Below are positions 9,043 to 17,849 of a stretch of 64,000 nucleotides of DNA, piece after piece. The number at the start of each line of letters is the position of its first letter. Position 1 is the first letter of the stretch. A program made the translations under genes and the position numbers. The DNA is from Mesorhizobium loti (GTDB lineage: Bacteria > Pseudomonadota > Alphaproteobacteria > Rhizobiales > Rhizobiaceae). The DNA lies in the NCBI RefSeq assembly GCF_002858745.1, contig NZ_PJRO01000022.1, forward strand, positions 1 to 64,000, read 5' to 3'. The notes beneath the pieces were generated by a model that saw only the letters and a program-made list of their open reading frames with translations, had not been told where the DNA came from and did not search any database.

Positions 9043-10023
9043 TCAGTGGCTCCTCATGCGAGGGTCGAGCACCACATAGGTCATGTCGACAACGGCATTG
9101 GCCAGAACCACGAAGAACGAGGCGTACATGACGCTGGCCATGATGACGGGCAGGTCGAGGCTCTGCAGGGAATCGTAAGTGAGCTTGCCCACGCCATTCA
9201 GTCCGAAGATCACTTCCGTCACCAGGGCGCCACCGCCGACGAGGGCGCCGAAATCAAGCCCGAACATGGTGACGAAAGGGACCAGCGACATGCGCAAGGC
9301 ATGGCGCAACAAGACGCGCGTCTCCGATATGCCTTTGGCACGCGCCGTGCGGATAAAGTCTTCCTGATAGGTCTCGACGATGTTGGCGCGCAGCACGCGC
9401 CCGTAAATGCCGATGAAGCCCAGCGACAATGTAAGCCAGGGCAGCAGCAGGGCCTTGAACCAGCCGATTGGATCCGCCCGAAAGGGTACATAGCCGAGAG
9501 CCGGAACCCAGGAGAAAAACAGCGTGTCGTGCAGCCGGTTCTGCGACAGGAGATTGGTCATTTCGCCGAGCCAGAAAACGGGAATGGCGACGCCCGTAAG
9601 CGAAAGGATCATCAAGATCCGATCGGCGAGACTGTCGCGGCATGCGGCGGCGAGAATGCCCACCAGGAGCCCGCCGAGAACCCAGAACAGCGCTGCGCCA
9701 AAAACAAGTGAAAGGGTCACTGGGGTCGCTTCGATGATCGCAGGCACGACCTTCAGTCCGCGGTTCACGAATGAAACGAGGTCCTGGGTCACGAAAAGCT
9801 TCTTCATCATGACGACGTATTGCACCGGCAGCGGCCGATCGAGGCCGAAATCATGGCGTACCGCGAGCAGGGTTTCGGGAGCGGCGTTCTTGCCCGCGAT
9901 GCGCGCGGCCGGATCGGAACCGGGGGTCGCAAAGAAGATCAGGAAGACCAGGGCACTGATGCCGAACATCACGAACAGCATCTGCGCAAGGCGTTGGAGA
10001 AGGACAGCGAGCATCATCGTCAC
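9043..10023 (-). CDS. Peptide ABC transporter permease (OppB/DppB type)
   Basis: The 326-residue membrane protein begins with the family's N-terminal helix (QRLAQMLFVMFGISALVFLIFF) and ends with the usual VLDPRMR segment. About six membrane segments can be seen, and the EAA loop FIRTARAKGISE that contacts the ATPase is present. The ATG at 10023 overlaps the stop codon of the other permease gene (stop at 10020-10022). Together the two permeases form the inner-membrane channel of the importer. Confidence 0.9.
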   Translation of the reverse strand: MTMMLAVLLQRLAQMLFVMFGISALVFLIFFATPGSDPAARIAGKNAAPETLLAVRHDFGLDRPLPVQYVVMMKKLFVTQDLVSFVNRGLKVVPAIIEATPVTLSLVFGAALFWVLGGLLVGILAAACRDSLADRILMILSLTGVAIPVFWLGEMTNLLSQNRLHDTLFFSWVPALGYVPFRADPIGWFKALLLPWLTLSLGFIGIYGRVLRANIVETYQEDFIRTARAKGISETRVLLRHALRMSLVPFVTMFGLDFGALVGGGALVTEVIFGLNGVGKLTYDSLQSLDLPVIMASVMYASFFVVLANAVVDMTYVVLDPRMRSH

Positions 10024-11069
10024 GGCCTCAGCTTGGCACGCGGATCAAAGGCGTCGCGCACGCCGTCTCCGAGAATGTTGAGCGCGACGATGGTGACGAT
10101 GATGACCAGTCCGGGAGCGGTCGAAACCCACGGCCGGCTGTAGAGCAGGCTCTGCCCATCCCGAATGATCGTGCCCCAGCTTGCGCCCGGGGACTGCACG
10201 CCGAGAGACAGGAACGACAAGGCTGTTTCGGTGGCGATGTTCAGCGCCATCATCAGCGGAACGAACACGATCAGCGTGGTGAGGACGTTGGGCAGAATAT
10301 CGCGGATCAAGATCCGATGGGGCGGCACACCCAAACCGATTGCAGCCATGACGAAATCGCTTTTCCTCAGAGCGAGAACCTGTCCCCTGATGGGGCGGGC
10401 CACATACGGCACATAGATGACGCCGATGATCATGATCGGGATGATGAGGCTGCTGGAATCGATGACTATGGGTCCGAGTTCGATGCGGGAATTGAGCAGG
10501 ACGATCGAAAGGCAGATGGCGAACAGATAGACCGGGAAAGCCCACAGTATATCCAGGACACGCGAGAGGATCCGATCGATCCAGCCACCAAAGAAACCGG
10601 CGCAGATGCCGACGAACGCAGCGAGAACCAGAGTGATCGCCGTCGAAAGGCTGCCGATGAGCAAGGTGGCCCTGCCGCCGTACAGCAGCCGCGCCATCAC
10701 GTCGCGCCCCTGTTCGTCAGCACCCAAAAAATAGGCATTGAACTGCCATGTGGGGCCGATCGGCATGACGCCGATTCCCAGCCCTTCCGTCGAAGGTGCC
10801 AACACCGGGAGGCGCTCGCCACCGAGCGTGATCTCGCTTTCGAGGTTGGAACTGAACGGATCCACGCCGGCGATCCAAATCGCATAGACCGGCGCAAGCA
10901 GCGACGCCACGATGACGACGATCAGAACAAGCGCGGCGATCAACGCAGATCCATTGCGCGAAAACCGATGCAGGGCCTGCGCCCAGGGACCGCGGGCTCG
11001 TGCGTCCGTTTGCTCGTCGTGGCCGGTCGAGGTCGGCAAGGCCAACCCGAAGGCGGGCTCCGTTGCCAT
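10020..11069 (-). CDS. Peptide ABC transporter permease (OppC/DppC type)
   Basis: The 349-residue permease has a soluble N-terminal tail, then a membrane helix (ALIAALVLIVVIVASLLAPVYAI), the GTDxxGRD-like motif of the OppC group in the form LGADEQGRDVMARLLYGGR, and the EAA loop. It ends with NILGDGVRDAFDPRAKLR, typical of the family. Its start codon directly follows the stop of the solute-binding protein gene, and its 3' end overlaps the OppB-type gene by four bases. Confidence 0.9.
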   Translation of the reverse strand: MATEPAFGLALPTSTGHDEQTDARARGPWAQALHRFSRNGSALIAALVLIVVIVASLLAPVYAIWIAGVDPFSSNLESEITLGGERLPVLAPSTEGLGIGVMPIGPTWQFNAYFLGADEQGRDVMARLLYGGRATLLIGSLSTAITLVLAAFVGICAGFFGGWIDRILSRVLDILWAFPVYLFAICLSIVLLNSRIELGPIVIDSSSLIIPIMIIGVIYVPYVARPIRGQVLALRKSDFVMAAIGLGVPPHRILIRDILPNVLTTLIVFVPLMMALNIATETALSFLSLGVQSPGASWGTIIRDGQSLLYSRPWVSTAPGLVIIVTIVALNILGDGVRDAFDPRAKLRP

Positions 11070-12893
11070 CTAGCGCACCCACCCCAGCGTGTAGGCCCAG
11101 GTATTCGTGGCTTTGGAGTATTGAAAGTTGCCCATACGCTTGGAAACGAGCGTGACCTGCTTGGGATTGAACAAGGGAATGAGAGGCACCTGCTCCATCA
11201 TGCCCTGGTCGATCGCGGCCCAAAGCTCGCTGGCTGCTGCCTGGTCCGTGATGCCAAGGGCCAGCGCCTTGTCCATCTGGGCCTGGAGGTCCTTGTCGCA
11301 GAACCCGGATATGTTTGGCGAGGAATCGGAGCCTTCTCGAAACGAGCCGCACCCGAGCAAAACATTCAGGAAATCGCTGGCAGCCGGATAATCGGCATAC
11401 CATTGAGTGACGGAGATCTGGACCTTGTTGTTGGTATTCTGGATGTATCCGTAGTGTATGTTGCCGGATATGGATTTTATGTTTGCATTATACCCGATGC
11501 TGTTGAGGGTGCTTTGCAGGTACGAGCCGATATTCCGTGATATCTCACCGTCCTCGGTGAGAATGGTGATGGTCTGGCCCTTCGTTCCAGACTCGTCGAC
11601 CAACTGCCTCGCCTTGTCCAGATCCGGCTCCGTCCATTTGCTGCCGGGATCCTTCGTATGGAGACAGAACGCGTTGTAGCCTTGCATGCCAGGCGGCAGA
11701 ATCTGGCAGGTGGGCGTCGCGAGGTTGCGGCCGCCGAAGAAGTTGATCACGGCCTTGAGATCGATGGCATGGGCTAACGCCTGGCGCGCCTTGAGATTGT
11801 CAAAAGGAGCCAGATTGACGTTGAGCGGCAGGTACCAGAAGGCAAGCTGCGGATCGAGGTGAACCTGCTTCGGAAACTTCGTTCCGAGTTCCGCGAGGCG
11901 GGAGGCCGGAGGTTGATCGAACATGACATCGGCCTGGTCATTGATGATCGCATTGACCTGAGCATCCGCCGTCAAACCGAAATCGAGCTCGAACCGATCG
12001 ACATAGCCGTCCGGCTGTGCCTCGACACTCCATTCCTTGAAATGCGGATTGCGCACCCAGACGAGAGCTTTGTTGGGATCATAGCTTTCGAATGCGTAGG
12101 GTCCGGTCCCGGGTATGGGATCTATGCCGACATCCCTGGCGACGGTTTCCGCCGGCAAGATCGAGGCATGTGGCATCGACAGCTTGTCCAGGAACTCGCC
12201 GTCGGGTGCAGTGAGATTGATCGTGATGGTCCAGTTCGACTTGTCAGCAACAATGCCACCATCGAGCGTGCAGTCGTCCGGCTTGGCCAGGCAAGCATCG
12301 GCACCGATGATGTCCTTGTACCAGGTTCCGGACGTCGGGCTTGATACCTTGAAAATGCGTTGGAACGAGGCGACGACGTCGTCGGTGGTCAGATCCCTGC
12401 CATTCGAGAATTTGATGCCCTTGCGCAATTTGAAGATATAAGTCTTGCCGGCATTCTGAACGCTCGGCATCGCCTCGGCGAGGTCGGGAACAATGACAAG
12501 ACTGTCAACGCCGCCGGCTTTGCGGAATGTCACGAGACCGTCGTAGATTCCGCCGTAGTAACTCCAGTAGAGCGGCGCGTAGTTGATCTGAGGGTCGATC
12601 GTTCCGCCGGCCGATCTGGAAACGACGCGAACTGTTCCTCCGCGATGCGCCTGCATCAGTTCGGCTCGATTTTCCGCAGCCTGGGACAGGCCCGGCAAAA
12701 GGCCGAGCGCAGCCAGCGCAATGCTTAGTGCAATTCCAGCAAAAGTACGCAGCGGTTTTGCGTCCTGAATTGCATAAAAACAAGGAGATGGAGCGTTTCC
12801 GCGTTTCCGCGAAAAGCGGAAACGCTCCAGCGAAGGCAGGATGCTGCTTTTTTCAGGCACAAATCTCTCCCGTTCCGCCGGAATGGCGGTCAT
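11070..12893 (-). CDS. Peptide-type solute-binding protein (SBP family 5) with repeat-encoded N-terminus
   Basis: The protein is a family-5 extracellular solute-binding protein that would deliver peptides or related solutes to the permeases downstream. The ATG at 12893 lies about eight bases after GAGGAG; a GTG at 12899 is also possible. The signal-peptide core is TFAGIALSIALAALGLLPG, ending at SQAAEN. Ahead of it lie about 50 extra residues, many of them encoded by a rhizobial palindromic repeat (12730-12828) that is inserted in frame. The binding-protein body is normal, with TIDPQINYAPLYW and GTGPYAFESYDPN. The long basic leader may be tolerated as an extended n-region, or the true start may lie inside it. 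Confidence 0.85.
   Translation of the reverse strand: MTAIPAERERFVPEKSSILPSLERFRFSRKRGNAPSPCFYAIQDAKPLRTFAGIALSIALAALGLLPGLSQAAENRAELMQAHRGGTVRVVSRSAGGTIDPQINYAPLYWSYYGGIYDGLVTFRKAGGVDSLVIVPDLAEAMPSVQNAGKTYIFKLRKGIKFSNGRDLTTDDVVASFQRIFKVSSPTSGTWYKDIIGADACLAKPDDCTLDGGIVADKSNWTITINLTAPDGEFLDKLSMPHASILPAETVARDVGIDPIPGTGPYAFESYDPNKALVWVRNPHFKEWSVEAQPDGYVDRFELDFGLTADAQVNAIINDQADVMFDQPPASRLAELGTKFPKQVHLDPQLAFWYLPLNVNLAPFDNLKARQALAHAIDLKAVINFFGGRNLATPTCQILPPGMQGYNAFCLHTKDPGSKWTEPDLDKARQLVDESGTKGQTITILTEDGEISRNIGSYLQSTLNSIGYNANIKSISGNIHYGYIQNTNNKVQISVTQWYADYPAASDFLNVLLGCGSFREGSDSSPNISGFCDKDLQAQMDKALALGITDQAAASELWAAIDQGMMEQVPLIPLFNPKQVTLVSKRMGNFQYSKATNTWAYTLGWVR
12730..12828. repeat. Rhizobial palindromic repeat (RIME/RPE-like)
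   Basis: Two imperfect palindromes stand side by side. At 12730-12773 GCAATTC and GAATTGC arms flank a core with AAAAGT and GCGGTTTTGCG; at 12790-12828 a strong hairpin has GGAGCGTTTCC pairing with GGAAACGCTCC and a second, alternative inner pairing. The layout and words match the mosaic intergenic elements common in Mesorhizobium and Rhizobium, from my memory of the family. Unusually, it lies inside the 5' coding part of the solute-binding-protein gene. Confidence 0.8.
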
Positions 12894-13032
12894 ACGCACT
12901 GCTCCTCCAGTGAAACCAGGAGGTGAACAGCACCGCTTCAGATGTTCCTGTTTCGCGAAGACTAGGTCGGCTTATGTTGAATGGGAAATTTATTTTGTTG
13001 CGTTTGTTGATTGAAAAATTTTATCGTAAAGC

Positions 13033-13923
13033 ATGCTCAAATACGCCCAAAGCTTTTGTGTACTGGTTGAGGAATTGCACTACAGCAGGGCCGCGGCGCG
13101 TCTGCATGTGACGCAGCCGGCCCTGACCTATCAGATCAAGAAACTCGAAGAGCAGATTGGCTGCACGCTGCTGCGACGGTCGCCACACAAGGTCATTCTC
13201 ACGGAAGCGGGGATGATATTGGCGCGGGAATTGAGCGTGGCACTGAACCACGTCAACCGAGCCGTCCAGATGGCTCAGGATGCAGCGCGCGGTGACGCCG
13301 GTGCATTGGCCATCGGCTATTGCGAATTGCCCGAGGCTGGAAACATGACGGCGATCATCCGCCGCTATACGGAATTGTACCCCGGGGTCGACGTCACCTT
13401 GCTGAATTTGCCGACCATCGAACAGGCCGATGCCCTCACTGCCGGCTCGATCGACGTGGCCTTCCTTCATCCGCCTTTGAACACGCCGCAACTGGTGATG
13501 CGACCGGCCGGCGAGGAATGGATTGTGGCTGCGCTCCGCGCGGACCATGCCTTGGCCAGTCAGCCCGTTCTCAAGCTGGCGGAACTGATGTCGGAACGCT
13601 TGATCGTCTGCGCCGAAGAGCTTGGGCCAATCATGTACAATTCAATACTGGCCGCTTGTGGAAAGGCCGGCTTCCAACCCAGGCTCCGGGAGGAAATGTT
13701 CAGGTGGCATTCGATGCTCGACCAGGCCGCCTCGGGCCTCGGCGTGGCGTTGGTGCCCGCGTCCCTTGCCGGCACCCATCCCCAACTGGTGTTCAGGCCA
13801 GTCGCGGATCTCGACGTGAAGCTGCTCACATCGATCGCAACGGCCGGAGAGCCGACTCGGCCCGCTGTGATCCGGTTTCTTGCGACGGCAATTTCATATC
13901 TGAATGGCGAAATGCGCCAATGA
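13033..13923 (+). CDS. LysR-type transcriptional regulator
   Basis: The 296-residue protein has a LysR winged helix (AQSFCVLVEELHYSRAAARLHVTQPALTYQIKKLEEQ) and a substrate-binding-like effector domain. It is divergent from the Opp-type importer operon, with about 140 bases between the start codons, and is the obvious candidate to regulate it. The intergenic part is AT-rich (TTTATTTTGTTGCGTTTG near 12990) and should hold both promoters. The effector is unknown; a transported peptide or product is a reasonable guess. Confidence 0.88.
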   Translation: MLKYAQSFCVLVEELHYSRAAARLHVTQPALTYQIKKLEEQIGCTLLRRSPHKVILTEAGMILARELSVALNHVNRAVQMAQDAARGDAGALAIGYCELPEAGNMTAIIRRYTELYPGVDVTLLNLPTIEQADALTAGSIDVAFLHPPLNTPQLVMRPAGEEWIVAALRADHALASQPVLKLAELMSERLIVCAEELGPIMYNSILAACGKAGFQPRLREEMFRWHSMLDQAASGLGVALVPASLAGTHPQLVFRPVADLDVKLLTSIATAGEPTRPAVIRFLATAISYLNGEMRQ

Positions 13924-14281
13924 ACGCTCTCACAGCCAATCTCACAGCCGTCGCAACAAGGAACTTGCCGCCGCGGAGCTGAAGCCAAGCCCGCTGCTGC
14001 GCGCCTCGCACTCTACGGTCACAGCGTCCGAAGCGTTTCTTTGCAGTGTCGGTGGCGGGCGTGAACCACGCTACGATGGTACCTTCAAGTCGCGGAACTG
14101 CGTCGACCGATTGCCCCAGGCATCAGCTTGGGCTCATGCACCAGTCACCGTTTCGTAGAAGCCGACTATGCTTTTACGTCGGCGGGCGCCGAGAGGCTTT
14201 GGCGAGGAAACTGCATCAGGAGCACCCGATAAAAGGATCGGTTCACGGTTGGTAAACCATCCATGGCCGATCGTCCCGGGC
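13924..14281. other. Intergenic stretch without a recognisable gene
   Basis: Between the LysR gene and the DUF6074-type gene I see no coding region with family features, no RNA gene and no clear terminator. Short open frames on both strands lack ribosome sites and protein-like composition. Confidence 0.5.
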
Positions 14282-14527
14282 ATGGCTGAATTGATTCCTT
14301 TCCCACTCCATTCGCGCGCTACCTTGGTCCGCTCGATCTCTGATGATCTGGAAGTCGTTCACGGTCCGAACGCCAACGCGTTCTGGCGAGAGCGCATTGC
14401 CGGTATCGTCGCGGGGTTGCGCGCGAATGGTGTCGCTGACGATGCGATCCGAACGGAAATCCTTGGCCTGCAGTCGGCTGTTCAATCCGAGTTGCAGAGG
14501 CGCGCCCGTTCTACGGCTGCGATCTAG
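14282..14527 (+). CDS. Small DUF6074-like protein
   Basis: The 81-residue product starts MAELIPFPLHSRATLVRS and ends in a basic tail (QSELQRRARSTAAI). The IPFP...R..LVR opening followed by two helices resembles the DUF6074 proteins found in many rhizobia, whose function is unknown. I chose the ATG at 14282 because the family motif follows at once; the frame is open further upstream, but that part does not look like protein of this family. No strong ribosome site is visible. Confidence 0.6.
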   Translation: MAELIPFPLHSRATLVRSISDDLEVVHGPNANAFWRERIAGIVAGLRANGVADDAIRTEILGLQSAVQSELQRRARSTAAI

Positions 14528-14772
14528 CCCGGATAGCCGCCGTTTTTTCAAAGACGAACTTGTCGTTGTCGCACCGGTGGACCACCGGCTCGTATCTCTC
14601 GATCGCGTACCCGTAAGCGAAAGGGAGCCTTCGTACTGCGAGAACTAGACCTACGTCTCGTTCCTTTGCAGAAGTGGCAGTACGGGCTTCGAATGCGGCT
14701 TTGCGCCGCAAACAGCTCTGCCATCGCCTGAAAGCAGACATCGAAAGCGAGGCCAGGAAAGGTACCGGCTGC

Positions 14773-15354
14773 CTAAAAGGTGGGAGGGGTGTTGACCCAA
14801 AGTACACGGGCCGCGGTCTCGCCGGGGTTATTGTAGGCGTGCGGCAGTTCGGACTGGAACATGAAGGAATCTCCGGCCGTCAGCCGGTAGGTGCGATCCG
14901 CAACATGCAGGTCGATAGTACCTTCGAGGACAAATCCCATTTCTTCGCCGACATGGCTGATGGCATCGTGTCCACCGCCCTGGGGAGCCACGATGTGGAT
15001 GTTGGCCTGGAGCAGTGACTTCGGACCGAGAGGTACGACCTGTTCAAGCAGCACCCCGCTGGAGTTCGGCCGGGTATTCATGTGGATGCGAGGGCGACTT
15101 CCACTGCGCACGACGAAAACAGCCTCTTCGTTGGCATGATCCGTGTCGAACAGATTCGACACGTTGATGCCCAACACCGCGACCAATCGATGAAGGAGTG
15201 TCAGGGATGGCTGAACCTTGTCGCGCTCGAGTTTCGAAACGAAGCTTTCCGAGCAGTCCACCAGTTCGGCGACCTGCTTCATGTTTAATCCCTTGATTTT
15301 GCGAGCATGTCGCAGGCGACCGCCGATATGAATTTTATCAACGTCTTGGGCCAC
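14773..15354 (-). CDS. XRE-cupin transcriptional regulator
   Basis: This 193-residue protein joins an N-terminal XRE helix-turn-helix (residues 10-65, KQVAELVDCSESFVSKLERDKVQPSL) to a C-terminal cupin_2 domain (HVGEEMGFVLEGTIDLHVADRTY, then PHAYNNPG). The architecture is that of PuuR-like regulators, in which the cupin senses a small metabolite. Translation starts at a GTG at 15354 with AGGAG about ten bases upstream. It is divergent from the deacetylase-amidohydrolase-ureohydrolase gene set, which it most likely represses or activates. Confidence 0.87.
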   Translation of the reverse strand: MAQDVDKIHIGGRLRHARKIKGLNMKQVAELVDCSESFVSKLERDKVQPSLTLLHRLVAVLGINVSNLFDTDHANEEAVFVVRSGSRPRIHMNTRPNSSGVLLEQVVPLGPKSLLQANIHIVAPQGGGHDAISHVGEEMGFVLEGTIDLHVADRTYRLTAGDSFMFQSELPHAYNNPGETAARVLWVNTPPTF

Positions 15355-15652
15355 GTTTCACGGTCTCCTGATTGCTGACGCAGATGATGAGGGAATTCGA
15401 TAGTCGCATATGTACACTAGCTGGACTCATAGTAAAGTAGCTTGACAATGAGGAATTTGTCGGGTCTGTCTGTCATATCCGCGGGGAGGAAAACCTGCTT
15501 TAGACTTTGAATGCGCATCGCTGTTCCGGCTCTCCACAGGCCGCGATGCTGCGGTTCGTTCGGCCTTGGGTGATCACCAGGGGGCTGAGTGGCGAGAGTC
15601 ATCGGAAGCAGGCCTTCTGCGTGGTCCGTATTGTACAGGAGCCTCGCCAAGC
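15355..15652. promoter_or_regulatory. Divergent regulatory region of the XRE-cupin gene and the catabolic operon
   Basis: About 300 bases separate the regulator from the deacetylase gene. The part 15395-15450 is AT-rich for this window and contains TTGACA (15441-15446), which would suit a plus-strand promoter. An operator for the XRE-cupin protein is expected here, but I cannot define it. Confidence 0.4.
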
Positions 15653-16564
15653 ATGACATTGAAATTGATTGACTCTGCTCCGCAATGGCCGAACGGCGCC
15701 CGCTGTGCGGTATGTATATCGTTTGATGTGGATGGCGAAACGCTCGTGCATCGCCGGTTCCCGGATTCCGCGCCGGACCAAGTGGCGCTGGCCGCGCAGT
15801 TTCGCTACGAGCCTGCCGTGGCGATGCCGAGGCTGCTCAAAATCTTTGCCGCGCATGGCATTCGACAGACCTTCTTCATTCCCGGCTGGTGCATTGATCG
15901 CTATCCCGAGACAATCGAGCAGGTTCTCGATGGCGGGCACGAGATCGCCCATCACGGCTATGCCCATGCTCGCCCGAATATGCAGACGCCGGAAGCGGAA
16001 AGGGAGAGTCTCCAGGCAGGGATCGAGGCGATCAGGCGGGTGAGCGGTGCTCGACCGGCGGGATATCGAGCGCCGGCATTCCAGCATTCCCGTCATACGA
16101 TTTCCCATCTGCTTGATGAAGGATTCGAATACGATTCCTCACTGTTCGGCGATGATGTGCCCTATCTCCTTGGGGATGACACGCGCTCGCTAATCGAACT
16201 GCCGACAGACATCACCCTCGACGATTGGACGAAGTTCGCCTGCCTGCCTGACTTTGGCTACATGATGCCGATCGCATCGCCTTCTGCCGCACTCGAAATG
16301 TACAAGGCGGAATTTGAGGCGGCTTGGCGTCACAACGGCATGTTTGTCACCGTCTGGCATCCCTTTCTGTCGGGCAGATTGGCTCGAGCCGAGATGATCG
16401 ATCAGCTGCTGAGCCACATGCAGCAGAAGGGTGGCGTCTGGTTCGCGACGATGTCCGAAATCGCCAGGCATTGTCGTGGATTGATCGACGCCGGGGCCTG
16501 GAAGCCAAGGACGGACCGAATTCCGTTCAGCGCCGGCCCGCTGCCGTCTGGCACGCCAGGCTGA
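15653..16564 (+). CDS. Polysaccharide-deacetylase-fold hydrolase (PuuE-like)
   Basis: The 303-residue protein has the NodB/CE4 barrel. It shows the metal Asp in SFDVDGE (residue about 20), the His pair in HEIAHHGYAH, RAPAF, and the late WHPF segment. This subgroup, unlike chitin deacetylases, includes cytoplasmic allantoinases and cyclic-imide or amide hydrolases (PuuE type). No signal peptide is visible, in agreement with an intracellular amide substrate. It opens a plus-strand operon with an M20 amidohydrolase, so hydrolysis of a ureide or cyclic amide followed by decarbamoylation is a fair hypothesis. The start at 15653 is preceded by AGGAG at a long distance (12 bases). Confidence 0.75.
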   Translation: MTLKLIDSAPQWPNGARCAVCISFDVDGETLVHRRFPDSAPDQVALAAQFRYEPAVAMPRLLKIFAAHGIRQTFFIPGWCIDRYPETIEQVLDGGHEIAHHGYAHARPNMQTPEAERESLQAGIEAIRRVSGARPAGYRAPAFQHSRHTISHLLDEGFEYDSSLFGDDVPYLLGDDTRSLIELPTDITLDDWTKFACLPDFGYMMPIASPSAALEMYKAEFEAAWRHNGMFVTVWHPFLSGRLARAEMIDQLLSHMQQKGGVWFATMSEIARHCRGLIDAGAWKPRTDRIPFSAGPLPSGTPG

Positions 16565-16607
16565 TCGAGCGCTTCCACTGACTTTCTCGCAAGGTTTCAA
16601 TCACGAA

Positions 16608-17849
16608 ATGTCAAATCAAAGACACACAGTCGACCGCGCTCGGGTATTGGGTCGGCTGGATGAGATTTCCCGCATCGGTGCACTGGAGAATGGCGGTGTC
16701 TGCCGGCTCGCGCTTGCGCCTGAAGAAACACAGGCGCGCGCCAGGCTGATCGGCTGGGCGCAAGACCTGGGGTGTGTCGTCTTCGCTGATGCCATCGGCA
16801 ATTTGTTCCTGCGCTTCGGAGACGCCGGTTCGAAGGAGCCCCCGGTGCTGGTCGGTTCGCATCTCGACACGCAGCCGGTGGGTGGCAACTTCGACGGGGT
16901 GCTCGGGGTCATTGCCGCGCTCGAATGCGTTGAAATCCTGGCTGCACAATCCGACCGTGCGTTTGGGCCCGTCGAAATCGCCATCTGGTGCAACGAGGAA
17001 GGGGCGCGGTTCAGCCCGACCACGATGGGGGCCGCGGTTCATGCAGGGCATTTTCCGTTGGCGGCCGCGCTGGCGACCACGGATGCAGGTGGCCAATCGG
17101 TGACAGCCTCGCTGCAGCAAGCCATGACGAGTTTGTGCGCGGCCGGCATCAGCCCGGCGCCCCGTGACCTCGCCGCAAACTACAAGGCCTATGTGGAACT
17201 CCACATTGAGCAGGGGCCGGTGCTGGAAAAGGAAGGCTGTGCGATCGGCATCGTCACCGACATCCAGGGGCTGGTTCAGTACAAGGTCGAAGTCCTCGGT
17301 ACCGCAGGCCATGCCGGCGCCGTTCCGATGGAGGGGCGCGAGGACGCCCTGACGCGCGCCCGCGCGCTCCTGGCTGATATCGACAAGACGCTGGCGGCTT
17401 TCGAAGGTTTGCGTTTCACCGTCGGTCGTCTCGACGTGGCGCCGGGATCCATCAACACCATCCCTGCCAGGGCCGAATTCACACTGGATGTGCGGCACCC
17501 CGAAGCCAGCATTCTCGCGAGAGCCGCCGAGCAGATAGAGCTCCTGTGCGCCGGAGCACAGCTGACGCGGCTGATCCACCAGACGCCTGTTCCTTTTGAC
17601 AAGCGCGTTGCGACCGCAATCGAGTCCGCAACGCGGCGCCTTGGCTTGAGCTCACGCAGAATCGTTTCCGGGGCGACCCACGATGCGGCACATGTCGCGG
17701 CATTGTGTCCGGCCGGAATGATCTTTGTCCCATGCCGGGGAGGCATTAGCCACAATGAGAACGAATATTGTGCGCCGGAACACGTCATCCAGGGCACGCA
17801 GGTCCTTGCCGACACAGTGATGGCGCTGGCCGAAAGGCGAGTTCAATGA
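16608..17849 (+). CDS. M20-family Zn hydrolase (allantoate/N-carbamoyl-amino-acid amidohydrolase type)
   Basis: The 413-residue enzyme has the M20/HyuC layout: metal ligands in VGSHLDTQPVGGNFDG (His and bridging Asp), NEEGARF (Glu), LHIEQGP (His) and ISHNENEYC (last His), with a dimerisation domain in the middle (GTAGHAGAVPM). Relatives are allantoate amidohydrolase, beta-ureidopropionase and N-carbamoyl-L-amino-acid hydrolase. Beside a PuuE-like deacetylase, a role in ureide or hydantoin-like nitrogen salvage is plausible. The exact substrate cannot be told from sequence alone. Confidence 0.86.
   Translation: MSNQRHTVDRARVLGRLDEISRIGALENGGVCRLALAPEETQARARLIGWAQDLGCVVFADAIGNLFLRFGDAGSKEPPVLVGSHLDTQPVGGNFDGVLGVIAALECVEILAAQSDRAFGPVEIAIWCNEEGARFSPTTMGAAVHAGHFPLAAALATTDAGGQSVTASLQQAMTSLCAAGISPAPRDLAANYKAYVELHIEQGPVLEKEGCAIGIVTDIQGLVQYKVEVLGTAGHAGAVPMEGREDALTRARALLADIDKTLAAFEGLRFTVGRLDVAPGSINTIPARAEFTLDVRHPEASILARAAEQIELLCAGAQLTRLIHQTPVPFDKRVATAIESATRRLGLSSRRIVSGATHDAAHVAALCPAGMIFVPCRGGISHNENEYCAPEHVIQGTQVLADTVMALAERRVQ

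Noticed and set aside
10317..11540. Long plus-strand open frame (407 codons) antisense to the OppC permease and SBP genes
   Set aside because: The composition is that of a shadow frame in GC-rich coding DNA (rich in Arg, Asp, Gly, His), there is no ribosome site, and the minus-strand genes have clear family motifs.
14168..14281. N-terminal extension of the DUF6074-like protein
   Set aside because: The 38 upstream codons are rich in Arg and Gly and unlike the family, and the conserved motif starts right after the ATG at 14282.
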